Source of the DNA: Peptoniphilus_A sp022767005
GTDB taxonomy: Bacteria > Bacillota > Clostridia > Tissierellales > Peptoniphilaceae
Reading direction: 5' to 3'
Assembly (NCBI RefSeq): GCF_050315115.1
Contig: NZ_JBNPOJ010000003.1
Span: 1 to 64,000 of the forward strand
DNA length: 64,000 nt
Positions 1-7,877 of the stretch are shown here, piece by piece. The first letter of the stretch is position 1, and each line of letters starts with the position of its first letter. The position numbers and the translations under genes are program-made. A model generated the notes under the pieces. That model searched no databases and was not told the DNA's origin. It worked only from the letters and a program-made list of their open reading frames with translations.

Positions 1-1172
1 TAATCTATTTTATCGAGTATCCCCTTAAAATATGCAATGGCAATGCCATAATTTGTAATGGGGATACTTTTTTCTTTTGCACTTTTTATCCTATTTCTTA
101 TATTTTTTGCATTTAACATACAGCCGCCACACTGAATAATCAAATCATAATCTGAAATATTTTCAGGAAAAGCCGATCCACTACTTACGTCAACTTTTAA
201 ATTTTCTCCAACCTTTTTGCGAATCATATTTGGTATTTTTATCCTTCCAATGTCTTCTTCTGCTGGAGCATGAGTGCAACATTCGGCGATTAAAATCTTT
301 GAATTTTCATCTAAAGATTTAAGAGCCTCTACTCCCCTTAAATACTCCTCGATGTCGCCCTTCAACTTTGCAAATAAAACTGAAAATGAAGTGAGTTTTA
401 CATCTTCCGGTTTCTTTTCATAAACTTCCAAGAAAACCGAAGAATCTGCAATGATTAAGTCCGGCTTTTTATTTAAAATTAAAAGTACATCGGAAAGTTC
501 CTCTAGCTTTACCATCATTACAATCGCATTTCTGTCCAAAAGTTCACGAATTGATTGCACTTGTGGCAAAATCAATCTATTTTTTGGTGCTGCAATATCC
601 TGAGGAATTACAAGTAAGACTAAATCTTTTTCCTTCACCCTTCCATCAAAAAGTTTTTCTTCTTTTTTGGGTTTGAATTTTAAAAGTTCTTCTAAAAATA
701 TATCAAAGCCAATTTTCGCAGTTGCAGAAACTTCCACCACGGGAAAATCCCTAAAATTTTCTCTAATTTTTTTAATTTCACCCTCACGCAAAATATCAAT
801 TTTATTTATCAATATAATAACGGGCATGTCCTTAAATTTTTTTATCAGCTCTTTTTCCCTTGAATTATCGGTATCAGCCACTACCACAACTGCTATATCA
901 GTCTTTAAAATTACCTCTTCAGTCCTCTTTAGCCTTTTTTCTCCAAGCTCTGTTGTATCAGTTATGCCAGCTGTGTCCATTAAAAGGCAAGGCCCTAAAG
1001 ATTTTATTTCCATAGATTTGTACACAGGATCAGTTGTAGTTCCCTCTTTATTTGACACAATAGATATATCTCTATTTGCAAAGGCATTTATTACAGAACT
1101 CTTCCCCGCATTTACTTTCCCAAAAAAACCAATGTGAATTCTATTTCCCGAATTAGTTTTGTTAAGCTCCAT
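1..1172 (-). CDS. hydF: [FeFe] hydrogenase maturation GTPase HydF (3' end outside window)
   Basis: HydF is the scaffold GTPase on which the 2Fe subcluster of [FeFe] hydrogenase is assembled before transfer to HydA. Reading down from the ATG at 1172, the protein begins MELNKTNSGNRIHIGFFGKV and has a P-loop (GKVNAGKSS), switch and G3 residues (DTAGITDTTE) and G4 (INKID). The C-terminal cluster domain shows CTHAPAEEDIGR and then QCGGC, the Cys/His ligand pattern expected for HydF. The frame is still open at position 1, so the last residues are missing. The ATG shares one base with the hydG stop (TAATG), which implies translational coupling. Identification is from motifs plus the hydE-hydG neighbours. 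Confidence 0.93.
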   Translation of the reverse strand, partial: MELNKTNSGNRIHIGFFGKVNAGKSSVINAFANRDISIVSNKEGTTTDPVYKSMEIKSLGPCLLMDTAGITDTTELGEKRLKRTEEVILKTDIAVVVVADTDNSREKELIKKFKDMPVIILINKIDILREGEIKKIRENFRDFPVVEVSATAKIGFDIFLEELLKFKPKKEEKLFDGRVKEKDLVLLVIPQDIAAPKNRLILPQVQSIRELLDRNAIVMMVKLEELSDVLLILNKKPDLIIADSSVFLEVYEKKPEDVKLTSFSVLFAKLKGDIEEYLRGVEALKSLDENSKILIAECCTHAPAEEDIGRIKIPNMIRKKVGENLKVDVSSGSAFPENISDYDLIIQCGGCMLNAKNIRNRIKSAKEKSIPITNYGIAIAYFKGILDKID

Positions 1173-2593
1173 TAAAATCTAAAATCTCTCTTTCCCACAG
1201 TTTCCATTTCATTGATGTATTCTGTCGCCCTTTTCTTCACAACTTCATTGGGAATTTTTTTAAGCTCTTCCTCGATTAACTTCTCGCTAAGCCCTTTAGT
1301 CCTTTCATTTCCGTAATCTAGCATATATTCCTTTAAAGTCATAAGAGCATTAGGTTGACAACAATTTAAAATTTGACCTGACTTGCAAAGTTTCATAAAT
1401 CTGTCGCCAGTCCTTCCCGCTCTATAACAAGCTGTACAAAAACTTGGAATGTAACCAAGTTCAATTAACCAGTCTATAACCTCCTCCAAAGTTCTATTGT
1501 CGGAAACATCAAACTGTTGTGAATTATCCTCTTCTTTTTCCTCTTCAACATAACCACCAACAGAAGTTTTTGAACCGCCAGAGATTTGACTTACCCCTAG
1601 TTGAAGCACACGCTCCCTTACCCTTTTTGACTCTCTTGTAGATATAATCATTCCAGTGTAGGGAACGGAAACCCTTATAAGTGCAACTATTTTTTCAAAA
1701 ATATCATCGGAAAGTTGATTTTTAAACTCATGAGGGTCAATGTCGTCAGCTGGTTGTATCCTCGGCACAGAAATAGTATGAGGTCCCACTCCAAAAGTCG
1801 CTTCCAAATGTTCCGCATGCATTAAAAGTCCCACGAGTTCATATTTATAAGTTTCAAGCCCAAATAAAACTCCCATGCCAACATCGTCTATGCCAGCTTC
1901 CATAGCTCTATCCATTGCCTCAGTATGATAATCGTAATTGTGTTTAGGTCCCGTTGGGTGCAGCTCTTCGTAGGATTTTTTGTTGTAAGTTTCTTGGAAC
2001 AAAATATAAGTTCCAATTCCAGCATCCTTAAGCTTCTTATAATTTTCCACAGTAGTCGCTGCAATATTGACATTGACTCTTCTTATTTGACCATTTTTAT
2101 GCTTAATAGAATAAATAGTTTTTATAGAATCTAAAACATATTCTATGGGATTGTTCACAGGGTCTTCTCCAAGTTCAATGGCAAGTCTTTTGTGTCCCAT
2201 GTCTTGAAGAGCAATTACTTCTTTTTTTATCTCTTCTTGAGTTAATTTTTTTCTTCTAATGTTTTTATTTTTTGAGTGGTAGGGACAATAAGTGCAACCA
2301 TTTATGCAATAATTTGAAAGATAAAGTGGCGCAAAAAGTACAATTCTATTGCCATAATGGTCTTCCTTTATTTTCTTTGCCAATTTATAAATTTCATCTT
2401 GTATAGCATCATCTTCACTTAGAAGAAGGACAGCCGCCTCTCTATGACTTAACCCCTTTTCCTTTTTTGCCTTCTCTAGAATTTTTTCAAGCACCTCTCT
2501 ATTGTTTTTATTTTCTTCAGCAAAAGCAATAGTGTCCATAATCTCATCGTGATTAATAAATTCTTCTGCAACTCTTGAATCTACCTTATACAT
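1172..2593 (-). CDS. hydG: [FeFe] hydrogenase maturation radical SAM tyrosine lyase HydG
   Basis: HydG cleaves tyrosine to p-cresol and dehydroglycine and supplies the CO and cyanide ligands of the H-cluster as an Fe(CO)2(CN) synthon. The 473-residue protein has the radical SAM triad at C96, C100 and C103 (CINGCTYC) and, near residue 390, the HydG-specific C-terminal cysteines (FCTACYRAG, then LNCC) that bind the auxiliary cluster. Length is normal for the family. It lies 18 bp downstream of hydE and overlaps hydF by one base, so the three maturases form one operon. Confidence 0.96.
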   Translation of the reverse strand: MYKVDSRVAEEFINHDEIMDTIAFAEENKNNREVLEKILEKAKKEKGLSHREAAVLLLSEDDAIQDEIYKLAKKIKEDHYGNRIVLFAPLYLSNYCINGCTYCPYHSKNKNIRRKKLTQEEIKKEVIALQDMGHKRLAIELGEDPVNNPIEYVLDSIKTIYSIKHKNGQIRRVNVNIAATTVENYKKLKDAGIGTYILFQETYNKKSYEELHPTGPKHNYDYHTEAMDRAMEAGIDDVGMGVLFGLETYKYELVGLLMHAEHLEATFGVGPHTISVPRIQPADDIDPHEFKNQLSDDIFEKIVALIRVSVPYTGMIISTRESKRVRERVLQLGVSQISGGSKTSVGGYVEEEKEEDNSQQFDVSDNRTLEEVIDWLIELGYIPSFCTACYRAGRTGDRFMKLCKSGQILNCCQPNALMTLKEYMLDYGNERTKGLSEKLIEEELKKIPNEVVKKRATEYINEMETVGKRDFRF

Positions 2594-2611
2594 TTCTGCC
2601 TTCTTTCTTTT

Positions 2612-3652
2612 CTACCTATAATCTCCCCTTGAAGAAGAGATCCTATAACCAATCCTCTTTAATTTATCCTCTAAACCTTTAAAATCATCAGAGTTTTCAA
2701 CTTGTGTCCCAATTTTATTGTCATAAAGTTTATAATTTTTTCTGAGCTTTTCTGCCCCTACATTTGGCATCAAGACATTTGCCCCTGCTAGTATTCCCTT
2801 TTCTCTGCCAAAATCATCAATGCTTCCAAGAGCAGTAGTCGCTGGCAAAAGCAATTTTTCATCTGAAATTCTAATAATAGCGAGCATTTTTAAAACATCG
2901 GAAAGCTTTCCCCTTTCATAATTTCTAAAGGGAGTGTCCTGCTGTGGTATGAAAGGCCCAATACCAACCATTTGAGGTTTTAACTTTAAAATAAAATTTA
3001 AGTCGTCATATAAATTTTCTAAAATTTGAAAGGGCGAACCAATCATCATTCCACAACCCGTTTGAAATCCCAGTTCCTTTAATTTAAAAATAGAGCTAAT
3101 CCTATTTTCAAAACTCATGGACTTTGGATGCAGCTTTTCATAATGACTTTTAGAAAAAGTTTCGTGACGAAGAAGATACCTATCAGCACCCATGTCCTTG
3201 AGTTCTTCAAAATCGCAAAAATCTCTCTCTCCAAGGGAAAGAGTAATTGCAACATCTCCAAACCTTTCCTTGATTTCTCCAATAATTTTCTTTAGATAGC
3301 TAAGAGTATAAAAATCATCCTCGCCACCTTGCATGACAATGGTCTTAATGCCAAGAGAAACAGAATGCTGTGCCAAATTTAAAATTTCTTCCTTGGACAA
3401 TCTAATTCTCGTAGCATTTTTATTTGCATTTCTAAGACCACAATAAAAGCAATTATTTTTGCAATAAGTGCTTATCTCTATTAGACCTCTTATGTAGATT
3501 TCCCTGCCAAAGTTTTTTACTGCCAAATTTCTCGCAAAGGCGTAAAGCTCTTCTGCATCTTCATCCTTTAAATTCATCAAAAAAGAAAAATCATCAAAGG
3601 AAATATTTTTAGTTTTATAAAAGTTTTTGCAAATTTCTTGTATTTTTTCCAT
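2612..3652 (-). CDS. hydE: [FeFe] hydrogenase maturation radical SAM protein HydE
   Basis: HydE is the third maturase; it acts on the HydG product on the way to the dithiomethylamine-bridged 2Fe cluster. The 346-residue protein has the radical SAM motif at C64, C68 and C71 (CKNNCFYC) in a BioB-like barrel. It is related to PylB and BioB; the hydG and hydF neighbours decide the call. It is first in the operon, with GGAT before the ATG and a clear promoter upstream. No hydrogenase structural gene is in the window. Confidence 0.94.
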   Translation of the reverse strand: MEKIQEICKNFYKTKNISFDDFSFLMNLKDEDAEELYAFARNLAVKNFGREIYIRGLIEISTYCKNNCFYCGLRNANKNATRIRLSKEEILNLAQHSVSLGIKTIVMQGGEDDFYTLSYLKKIIGEIKERFGDVAITLSLGERDFCDFEELKDMGADRYLLRHETFSKSHYEKLHPKSMSFENRISSIFKLKELGFQTGCGMMIGSPFQILENLYDDLNFILKLKPQMVGIGPFIPQQDTPFRNYERGKLSDVLKMLAIIRISDEKLLLPATTALGSIDDFGREKGILAGANVLMPNVGAEKLRKNYKLYDNKIGTQVENSDDFKGLEDKLKRIGYRISSSRGDYR

Positions 3653-3685
3653 AATATCCTATCTTGGTTAAAAAGTTCACAATCT

Positions 3686-3713
3686 ATTATAATACTTATA
3701 AAATTAATATCAA
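3686..3713 (-). promoter_or_regulatory. Vegetative promoter of hydEGF
   Basis: On the minus strand a -35 TTGATA (3708-3713) is followed after 16 bases by a perfect -10 TATAAT (3686-3691). Transcription would start near 3680, giving a leader of roughly 28 bases before the hydE ATG. No operator palindrome was evident. Confidence 0.7.
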
Positions 3714-3803
3714 GTAAATAGCACAAATTTATTAAATTACATTTTTTTAATGCATTATAAAAAAATTTTGAAATAAAAAAATAAAAATTGCAAAGCATGG
3801 CAT

Positions 3804-3840
3804 TAAAAAACATTGATTGACTTCAACCAATGTTTTTTTA
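3804..3840 (-). terminator. Rho-independent terminator of trxB
   Basis: A stem ACATTG...CAATGT, extended by TTG/CAA across an A.C mismatch, is followed on the minus strand by six T residues. It lies directly after the trxB stop and separates it from hydE. Confidence 0.75.
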
Positions 3841-3842
3841 TT

Positions 3843-4796
3843 TTATTCACTTTCTTTAAAACCTTCGTATAAGTTTCCTTCTTCTTCGTCAATGTATTTT
3901 TGTGCATTCATAGCTGCAACTGCACCGTCGCCCGCAGCATTTATAACTTGACGGACACTTTTCTTTCTAATGTCGCCTGCTGCAAAAACTCCTCTAACAT
4001 TTGTCCTCATCTCGTCGTCAGTCTTGATGTAGCCATCCTCAGTTATTTCAACCTTTCCCTTAAACATTTCAGTCTTAGGAATATATCCTATGAATACAAA
4101 AATTCCAAAGGGTTCATCAGATTTAATTGACCTTTCTTCGCCAGTTTTAGTGTCCTTTAAAATCATTTCAGTGACAATTTTGTCGCCCCTTATTTCCTTA
4201 ACAGTTGAATTCCAAATAAAATCAATTTTTTCATTATTAAAAGCCTTTTCTTGAAGAGCCTTTGTCGCTCTAAGCTCATCCCTTCTGTGAATGATGTAAA
4301 CTTTTTTTGCAAAATTAGTAATAAAAAGTGCCTCTTGAATAGCAGAGTCCCCTCCACCAACTACATAGACAGTTTCATCTTCATAAAAAGCAGCATCACA
4401 AGTAGAACAATAGCTTACGCCACGTCCCTTGTATTCTTTTTCGCCAGGCGCACCAATTTCTCGTGGAGAAGCACCTGTGGCAATAATAATTGCCTTTGCC
4501 TCATAAGTGTCGATGTAACCCTTAATCTTTTTAACTTCGCCTTCTAGTTCAATGTCTACAACCTCGTCCATGACAATTTTTGCACCAAACTTTTTAGCTT
4601 GGTCAGCCATTCTCTTTCCAAGTTCAACACCAGTAATAGAATCGATGCCCGGATAATTTTCCACATTAGTAGTTTCAGCTATTTGACCGCCTTCGATTCC
4701 CTTTTCTATAATTAAAGTTTTCTTTTTACTTCTCGCTGCATAAAGACCTGCAGATAAACCTGCTGGGCCTCCGCCAATTATAATAATATCGTACAT
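3843..4796 (-). CDS. trxB: Thioredoxin reductase
   Basis: TrxB is a low-molecular-weight flavoprotein that uses NADPH to reduce thioredoxin. The 317 residues contain an N-terminal FAD motif (GGGPAGLSAG), a redox-active pair C130-S-T-C133 followed by DAAF, an NADPH-domain motif (VGGGDSAIQEA) and a C-terminal FAD signature (VFAAGDIR). The start is set by GGAGGG seven bases upstream of the ATG. It is monocistronic, with a terminator at 3804-3840 and a -10 TATAAT at 4817-4822. No thioredoxin gene is adjacent. Confidence 0.96.
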   Translation of the reverse strand: MYDIIIIGGGPAGLSAGLYAARSKKKTLIIEKGIEGGQIAETTNVENYPGIDSITGVELGKRMADQAKKFGAKIVMDEVVDIELEGEVKKIKGYIDTYEAKAIIIATGASPREIGAPGEKEYKGRGVSYCSTCDAAFYEDETVYVVGGGDSAIQEALFITNFAKKVYIIHRRDELRATKALQEKAFNNEKIDFIWNSTVKEIRGDKIVTEMILKDTKTGEERSIKSDEPFGIFVFIGYIPKTEMFKGKVEITEDGYIKTDDEMRTNVRGVFAAGDIRKKSVRQVINAAGDGAVAAMNAQKYIDEEEGNLYEGFKESE

Positions 4797-4842
4797 TATA
4801 TCCCTCCGTTAGATTTATTATACCCAAAATAATTTTTTTGTA

Positions 4843-4848
4843 TATAAT
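4843..4848 (+). promoter_or_regulatory. -10 element of the DUF2207-like gene
   Basis: A TATAAT lies about 17 bases ahead of the ATG at 4865, back to back with the trxB -10 on the other strand. The -35 is poor. Its position excludes the upstream ATG at 4838 as the start, because that codon would lie before the transcription start. Confidence 0.45.
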
Positions 4849-4864
4849 AGAAATAGGTGATCAC

Positions 4865-5767
4865 ATGGATTTTAAAATAAATTTATCAAATACATACTTT
4901 TTGACAATAAATATTTTACTAATACTTTTGTCCTTTATTATGAGTTATCTCCTCATGAAGAGAAAAAATGAAATGCCAAAAAATAAAAACATGGACCTTG
5001 AGTTTTACGAGAAGGGCTACCTATACAAAGGACCTAATTTTATTTACAACACAATTATCGCAATGATAGTAAAAGCTTGCGGAAGTGGCAATTTAGAAAT
5101 CGAAAAAAATTTTTATAAAAATAAAAAAGGAGAAGAAAAAGTAGAATTTAAACTAAAAAATGTAAACTTCCCTGCCCTAGATTCCGCAGAAAAAAAACTT
5201 TTTGACATACTTTTATCCTTTGGCGAGGGCGAAGTTTCAACGAGAACTCTGGACAAACTTAGAAGAAAAGAACCCGATGATTACAACAAAAAATTTAACG
5301 ACTTCTTGAGCTTTTTAGAAGATGAAATGGTGGCAAAAAAACTTTTTACAAGAGAAAAGAAAACCTTTAAAATTCTCCTTTCCTTTGTAATCTTCTCCCT
5401 ATTATTTTTCTTTGGCGTAATCACAGTGTATAACGAAAACTTTTTTGGAATAGCAAGCATAATTCTATCCCTATTTTTTTACGCAACATTAATAATAAGC
5501 TTCTCCAAAATGACTGAACTAGGCAATAAAAAATTTAGAGAACTAGAAAAAGTAGAAAAGAAACTGCTAAATTGCAATGGAGATACAGAAGAAGAATTTC
5601 TCCTCGCCCTATGCTTTGGACTAAAAAAAGAAAATATAAAAATAATTTATGAAAACTTTATAGAAAAAACAAATACCAAAGACTACTGCCCAATATTTTT
5701 TGACCCTAACTTTTACAAAACCTTTAAGACAGCACTAGTTGGCGACCACCTATTAGTTAGAAATTAA
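4865..5767 (+). CDS. Membrane protein resembling the C-terminal half of DUF2207/YciQ
   Basis: A 300-residue protein of unknown function. The start at MDFKINL is chosen because AGGTGAT precedes it and the -10 element lies just upstream. It has one N-terminal membrane segment (about residues 10-30), then a soluble domain with the pattern of the DUF2207 cytoplasmic half (GPNFIYNTIIAMIVKACG, LEIEKN, AEKKLFDILLSFGEGE), a two-helix membrane hairpin at about 170-220, and a final soluble segment. Full DUF2207 proteins carry a large extracellular beta domain first; it is absent here. Family assignment is from pattern memory and tentative. It is monocistronic and divergent from trxB. Confidence 0.55.
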   Translation: MDFKINLSNTYFLTINILLILLSFIMSYLLMKRKNEMPKNKNMDLEFYEKGYLYKGPNFIYNTIIAMIVKACGSGNLEIEKNFYKNKKGEEKVEFKLKNVNFPALDSAEKKLFDILLSFGEGEVSTRTLDKLRRKEPDDYNKKFNDFLSFLEDEMVAKKLFTREKKTFKILLSFVIFSLLFFFGVITVYNENFFGIASIILSLFFYATLIISFSKMTELGNKKFRELEKVEKKLLNCNGDTEEEFLLALCFGLKKENIKIIYENFIEKTNTKDYCPIFFDPNFYKTFKTALVGDHLLVRN

Positions 5768-5774
5768 ATAAAAT

Positions 5775-5812
5775 AGAAAGCCTTAATTTTGCACAAAAAA
5801 ATAAGGCTTTCG
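5775..5812. terminator. Hairpin between convergent genes (possible bidirectional terminator)
   Basis: A 9-bp stem AAAGCCTTA/TAAGGCTTT (5777-5785 with 5802-5810) lies between the plus-strand DUF2207-like gene and the end of the minus-strand yvrJ cassette. The base run after the stem is T-rich only on the minus strand, so it most likely ends the cassette transcript. Confidence 0.55.
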
Positions 5813-5862
5813 CCTATGTAAAAAATTTAATCAAATAATTTAATTAAATTAATAAGCAAGAC

Positions 5863-6009
5863 CTACTTGCTAAACTTTTCAATAGCATTACTTAACTTCA
5901 CAATAACTTCCTTTAGTTCCTCCATCTTTTTCTCCAACCTCACTAAGAGATAACAAGAAATAGCAATGGGAAACCCAATATTTGAAATACTAGTCAAAAG
6001 ATCTTCCAT
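5863..6009 (-). CDS. YvrJ-family mini membrane protein
   Basis: This 48-residue ORF was found by reading the minus strand. It begins MEDLLTSISNIGFPIAISCY and matches the YvrJ family: a short polar N-terminus, one membrane helix (about residues 8-24), then a charged amphipathic tail (RLEKKMEELKEVIVKL). YvrJ proteins have no settled function. The topology also resembles small bacteriocin/phage holin-like proteins of the BhlA type, but that is inference. It starts two bases after the DUF2922 stop. It is the last gene of the sigma/amidase cassette, and the same family sits beside a sigma-factor gene in Bacillus subtilis. Confidence 0.8.
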   Translation of the reverse strand: MEDLLTSISNIGFPIAISCYLLVRLEKKMEELKEVIVKLSNAIEKFSK

Positions 6010-6011
6010 AA

Positions 6012-6227
6012 TTAAAGTTCCTTTTCAGTTCTAGTAATTATAGAAGCGCCATTAAAAGTTTTCACAAAACCTTGCTTGCCATTGATGAGATTATTATTAG
6101 TAATAATATCTCCAACATTCTTTACATCCTCTTTTGTAACCCTTTCCCTAGGATTTAAAACAGAAATATTGTAAGGATTGCCACCCTCATCAGCAAAGGC
6201 AATTCTAAGTGTCATTGTACTTTTCAT
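6012..6227 (-). CDS. DUF2922 family protein
   Basis: A 71-residue soluble protein with the DUF2922 pattern: MTLRIAFADEGGNPYNISV near the start, then a stretch resembling an OB or small beta fold, ending INGKQGFVKTFNGASIITRT. Function is unknown; members are typically paired with DUF1659 and YvrJ in Firmicutes. AAAGGAG lies eight bases before the ATG. It follows DUF1659 by 31 bp and is followed after two bases by yvrJ. There is no signal peptide or membrane segment, so it is likely cytosolic. Confidence 0.8.
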   Translation of the reverse strand: MKSTMTLRIAFADEGGNPYNISVLNPRERVTKEDVKNVGDIITNNNLINGKQGFVKTFNGASIITRTEKEL

Positions 6228-6258
6228 AAAAATTCTCCTTTCTTAATAAATCAAAAAA

Positions 6259-6483
6259 TTAAACTTCCTCATTAAAAACTTCTTCAGTAATCTTAGAAGC
6301 AGAAGCAAATGTACCATCTACTAAAGAGCCAATACCCTTAGACAAGTTATAAAGAACATCATTAGTAGCTTCAGTATTAATATTTCTAACAGTGATACTT
6401 CTCTTCTTCATGCTGCCATCAGCATTAGTGTTAGTATTAACAGTCTTTAACATTGCTTTCTTTTCGCCAACCTTAACTGCCAT
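6259..6483 (-). CDS. DUF1659 family protein
   Basis: A 74-residue protein (MAVKVGEKKAMLKTVN...), matching DUF1659 in size and in the pattern of an N-terminal strand-rich half (KKRSITVRNINTEAT) followed by a helix (LYNLSKGIGSLVDG). The ATG at 6483 is preceded by AGGAGGTGAAAATA; an in-frame GTG nine bases further up is part of that Shine-Dalgarno sequence and is not the start. Function is unknown. The 72-bp gap before it holds TATATATATAG just ahead of the ribosome site and could contain a second promoter. Confidence 0.8.
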   Translation of the reverse strand: MAVKVGEKKAMLKTVNTNTNADGSMKKRSITVRNINTEATNDVLYNLSKGIGSLVDGTFASASKITEEVFNEEV

Positions 6484-6555
6484 TATTTTCACCTCCTACT
6501 ATATATATAGAAAAAATAGTCAAAAGTTGCTATGACAAAATAAAAAAATTTTAAA

Positions 6556-7032
6556 CTACAAACTTTCCTTAAACTCCCACCACTTTTTCCAATTATTATC
6601 ACTCATAGAACGAGGACAAATCTTGTGGGAAGCATCAAAATGTCGCACGACATGATTCATGGGAATACCATAAAAATTCATGAGGAACCTAATGACAATG
6701 CGAGCATTCTCAAGAGCCTTTTCATAATTGCCATCACTATTCACGCAAATTTCCACACCAATGGAATTAGTATTAGTAATGCCATACTTGCCATGACCGT
6801 CGCCACAGTGCCACGAAACATTAGTAGTCTCCACAGTCTCCACAATCCTTTTGTCGTCCACAAAATAATGAGCAGAAGCATTTCTATTGCCACCATTAAA
6901 ATATCTATAATGAGCCATTGCATCAGCACCAGCATTTTTATTACCAGTATCGTGTACCACAATATAGATAGGCTTAACCATGCCCCTTCTCTTAGAAAAA
7001 TTAAACTTAATAAGTCGCTTCTCGATTAACAT
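6556..7032 (-). CDS. N-acetylmuramoyl-L-alanine amidase, Amidase_2 family, leaderless
   Basis: A 158-residue zinc amidase predicted to cut the bond between N-acetylmuramate and the stem peptide. Zinc ligands are H27 (VVHDTG), H131 (VVRHFDASHKICP) and C139, and E94 (IGVEICV) fits the catalytic position. There is no signal peptide and no cell-wall-binding domain, as in phage endolysins that need a holin or another exit route. The start at 7032 is set by AGGAGGTG; the in-frame GTG at 7038 is inside that site. It lies 45 bp after the sigma-factor gene and is co-directional with the DUF1659/DUF2922/YvrJ genes. Confidence 0.9.
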   Translation of the reverse strand: MLIEKRLIKFNFSKRRGMVKPIYIVVHDTGNKNAGADAMAHYRYFNGGNRNASAHYFVDDKRIVETVETTNVSWHCGDGHGKYGITNTNSIGVEICVNSDGNYEKALENARIVIRFLMNFYGIPMNHVVRHFDASHKICPRSMSDNNWKKWWEFKESL

Positions 7033-7076
7033 AAACACCTCCTAAAAATATTGTAATTGAAAACTAAAATTCTTCC

Positions 7077-7661
7077 TTACTTATAATAACAAGAGATATA
7101 ATCACGCATATTTTTAATAGCATTCCTCTTAAGATTGACCACAGTCCACTTAGAAATACCAAGAAAATTAGCAATATCACAAAGACCAAGCCTCTCATAG
7201 AAAAAAAGCCTAATCACAGTCTCCTGCCTTGGAGTTAGAGAATCCATAGCCTTCTTCAAGATGCCAAGCCTCTCACGCTCCAAATAGTCGCCCTCAATGT
7301 CCACACCAGCGTCAATAGAATTGAAAACATCTAAATTATCTTCCTCATCATCCTTAGCCACCTCGTGAACATCACTATTCACATTCAAAAGATATTTATA
7401 AGTGTTGAGATAATAATATTTAAGAGATAATTTTACATACTTTAAAAAAGACCTCTTGTTGTCAAAATCTTCAATGCAGGAAAGCACAACTGCCCTCCCA
7501 TCAGAATAAAGATCCTCAAACTCACTAAACACTGGGCAATAACTTTTGATAGAAGATCTAATTAGAGGCTCTAGCATATCTAATACCTTTACCTTTGACC
7601 TCTCTTCGCCTACAAGGGCAGACCTCAAAACTCTGTTAAAATCTTTATAATCATTCATCAT
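7077..7661 (-). CDS. Alternative sigma-70 family RNA polymerase sigma factor
   Basis: A 194-residue sigma factor. Region 2 spans about residues 45-92 (FEDLYSDGRAVVLSCIEDFD, then a Lys/Tyr-rich region 2.3-2.4) and region 4 about 136-187 (LTPRQETVIRLFF...GLCDIANFLGISKWTVVN helix-turn-helix). An acidic linker (about 98-125) replaces region 3. No anti-sigma gene is next to it. GGAGGGAG precedes tandem ATG codons at 7661 and 7658. It heads the five-gene cassette and probably controls it or an unlinked regulon; a consensus housekeeping promoter drives its own transcription. Confidence 0.88.
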   Translation of the reverse strand: MMNDYKDFNRVLRSALVGEERSKVKVLDMLEPLIRSSIKSYCPVFSEFEDLYSDGRAVVLSCIEDFDNKRSFLKYVKLSLKYYYLNTYKYLLNVNSDVHEVAKDDEEDNLDVFNSIDAGVDIEGDYLERERLGILKKAMDSLTPRQETVIRLFFYERLGLCDIANFLGISKWTVVNLKRNAIKNMRDYISCYYK

Positions 7662-7689
7662 AGCTCCCTCCTATTTGTTCTATGATGTA

Positions 7690-7718
7690 ATTATAATTCT
7701 TTTGTTTTTCTTTGTCAA
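7690..7718 (-). promoter_or_regulatory. Perfect consensus sigma-A promoter of the sigma-factor cassette
   Basis: On the minus strand TTGACA (7713-7718) and TATAAT (7690-7695) are separated by exactly 17 bases. Both hexamers match the consensus perfectly, which is unusual and predicts strong basal transcription unless a repressor acts. The start would fall near 7683, about 22 bases ahead of the first ATG. Confidence 0.85.
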
Positions 7719-7829
7719 ACATATATTTAAACTTATTTTTAAATTTCTTTATTTTTAAATAAAAATATTTTTTAAAAAAATAAATACAGGTAAATGCAAA
7801 GGGTTTATGTTAATAAAATGTGTAAAATA

Positions 7830-7858
7830 TTGAAATTAATGTGTAATACTTGTATAAT
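7830..7858 (+). promoter_or_regulatory. Promoter of the antitoxin gene
   Basis: TTGAAA (7830-7835) and TATAAT (7853-7858) are spaced by 17 bases. Transcription would start near 7865, which supports the ATG at 7878 and rules out the ATG at 7794 as the start. Confidence 0.7.
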
Positions 7859-7877
7859 TGCATTGAGAGGTGATGAA

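Noticed and set aside
667..1137. Plus-strand ORF of 156 codons
   Set aside because: It is antisense to hydF, whose minus-strand frame has clear GTPase and Cys/His motifs.
4838..4864. Upstream ATG for the DUF2207-like gene
   Set aside because: It lies before the -10 element and has no ribosome site; ATG 4865 has AGGTGAT.
6484..6492. GTG start for the DUF1659 gene
   Set aside because: The GTG is part of the AGGAGGTG ribosome site of the ATG at 6483; the same holds for the amidase at 7038.
7794..7877. N-terminal extension of the antitoxin
   Set aside because: It contains the promoter -35 and -10 elements; RelB/DinJ proteins begin at the position used here.
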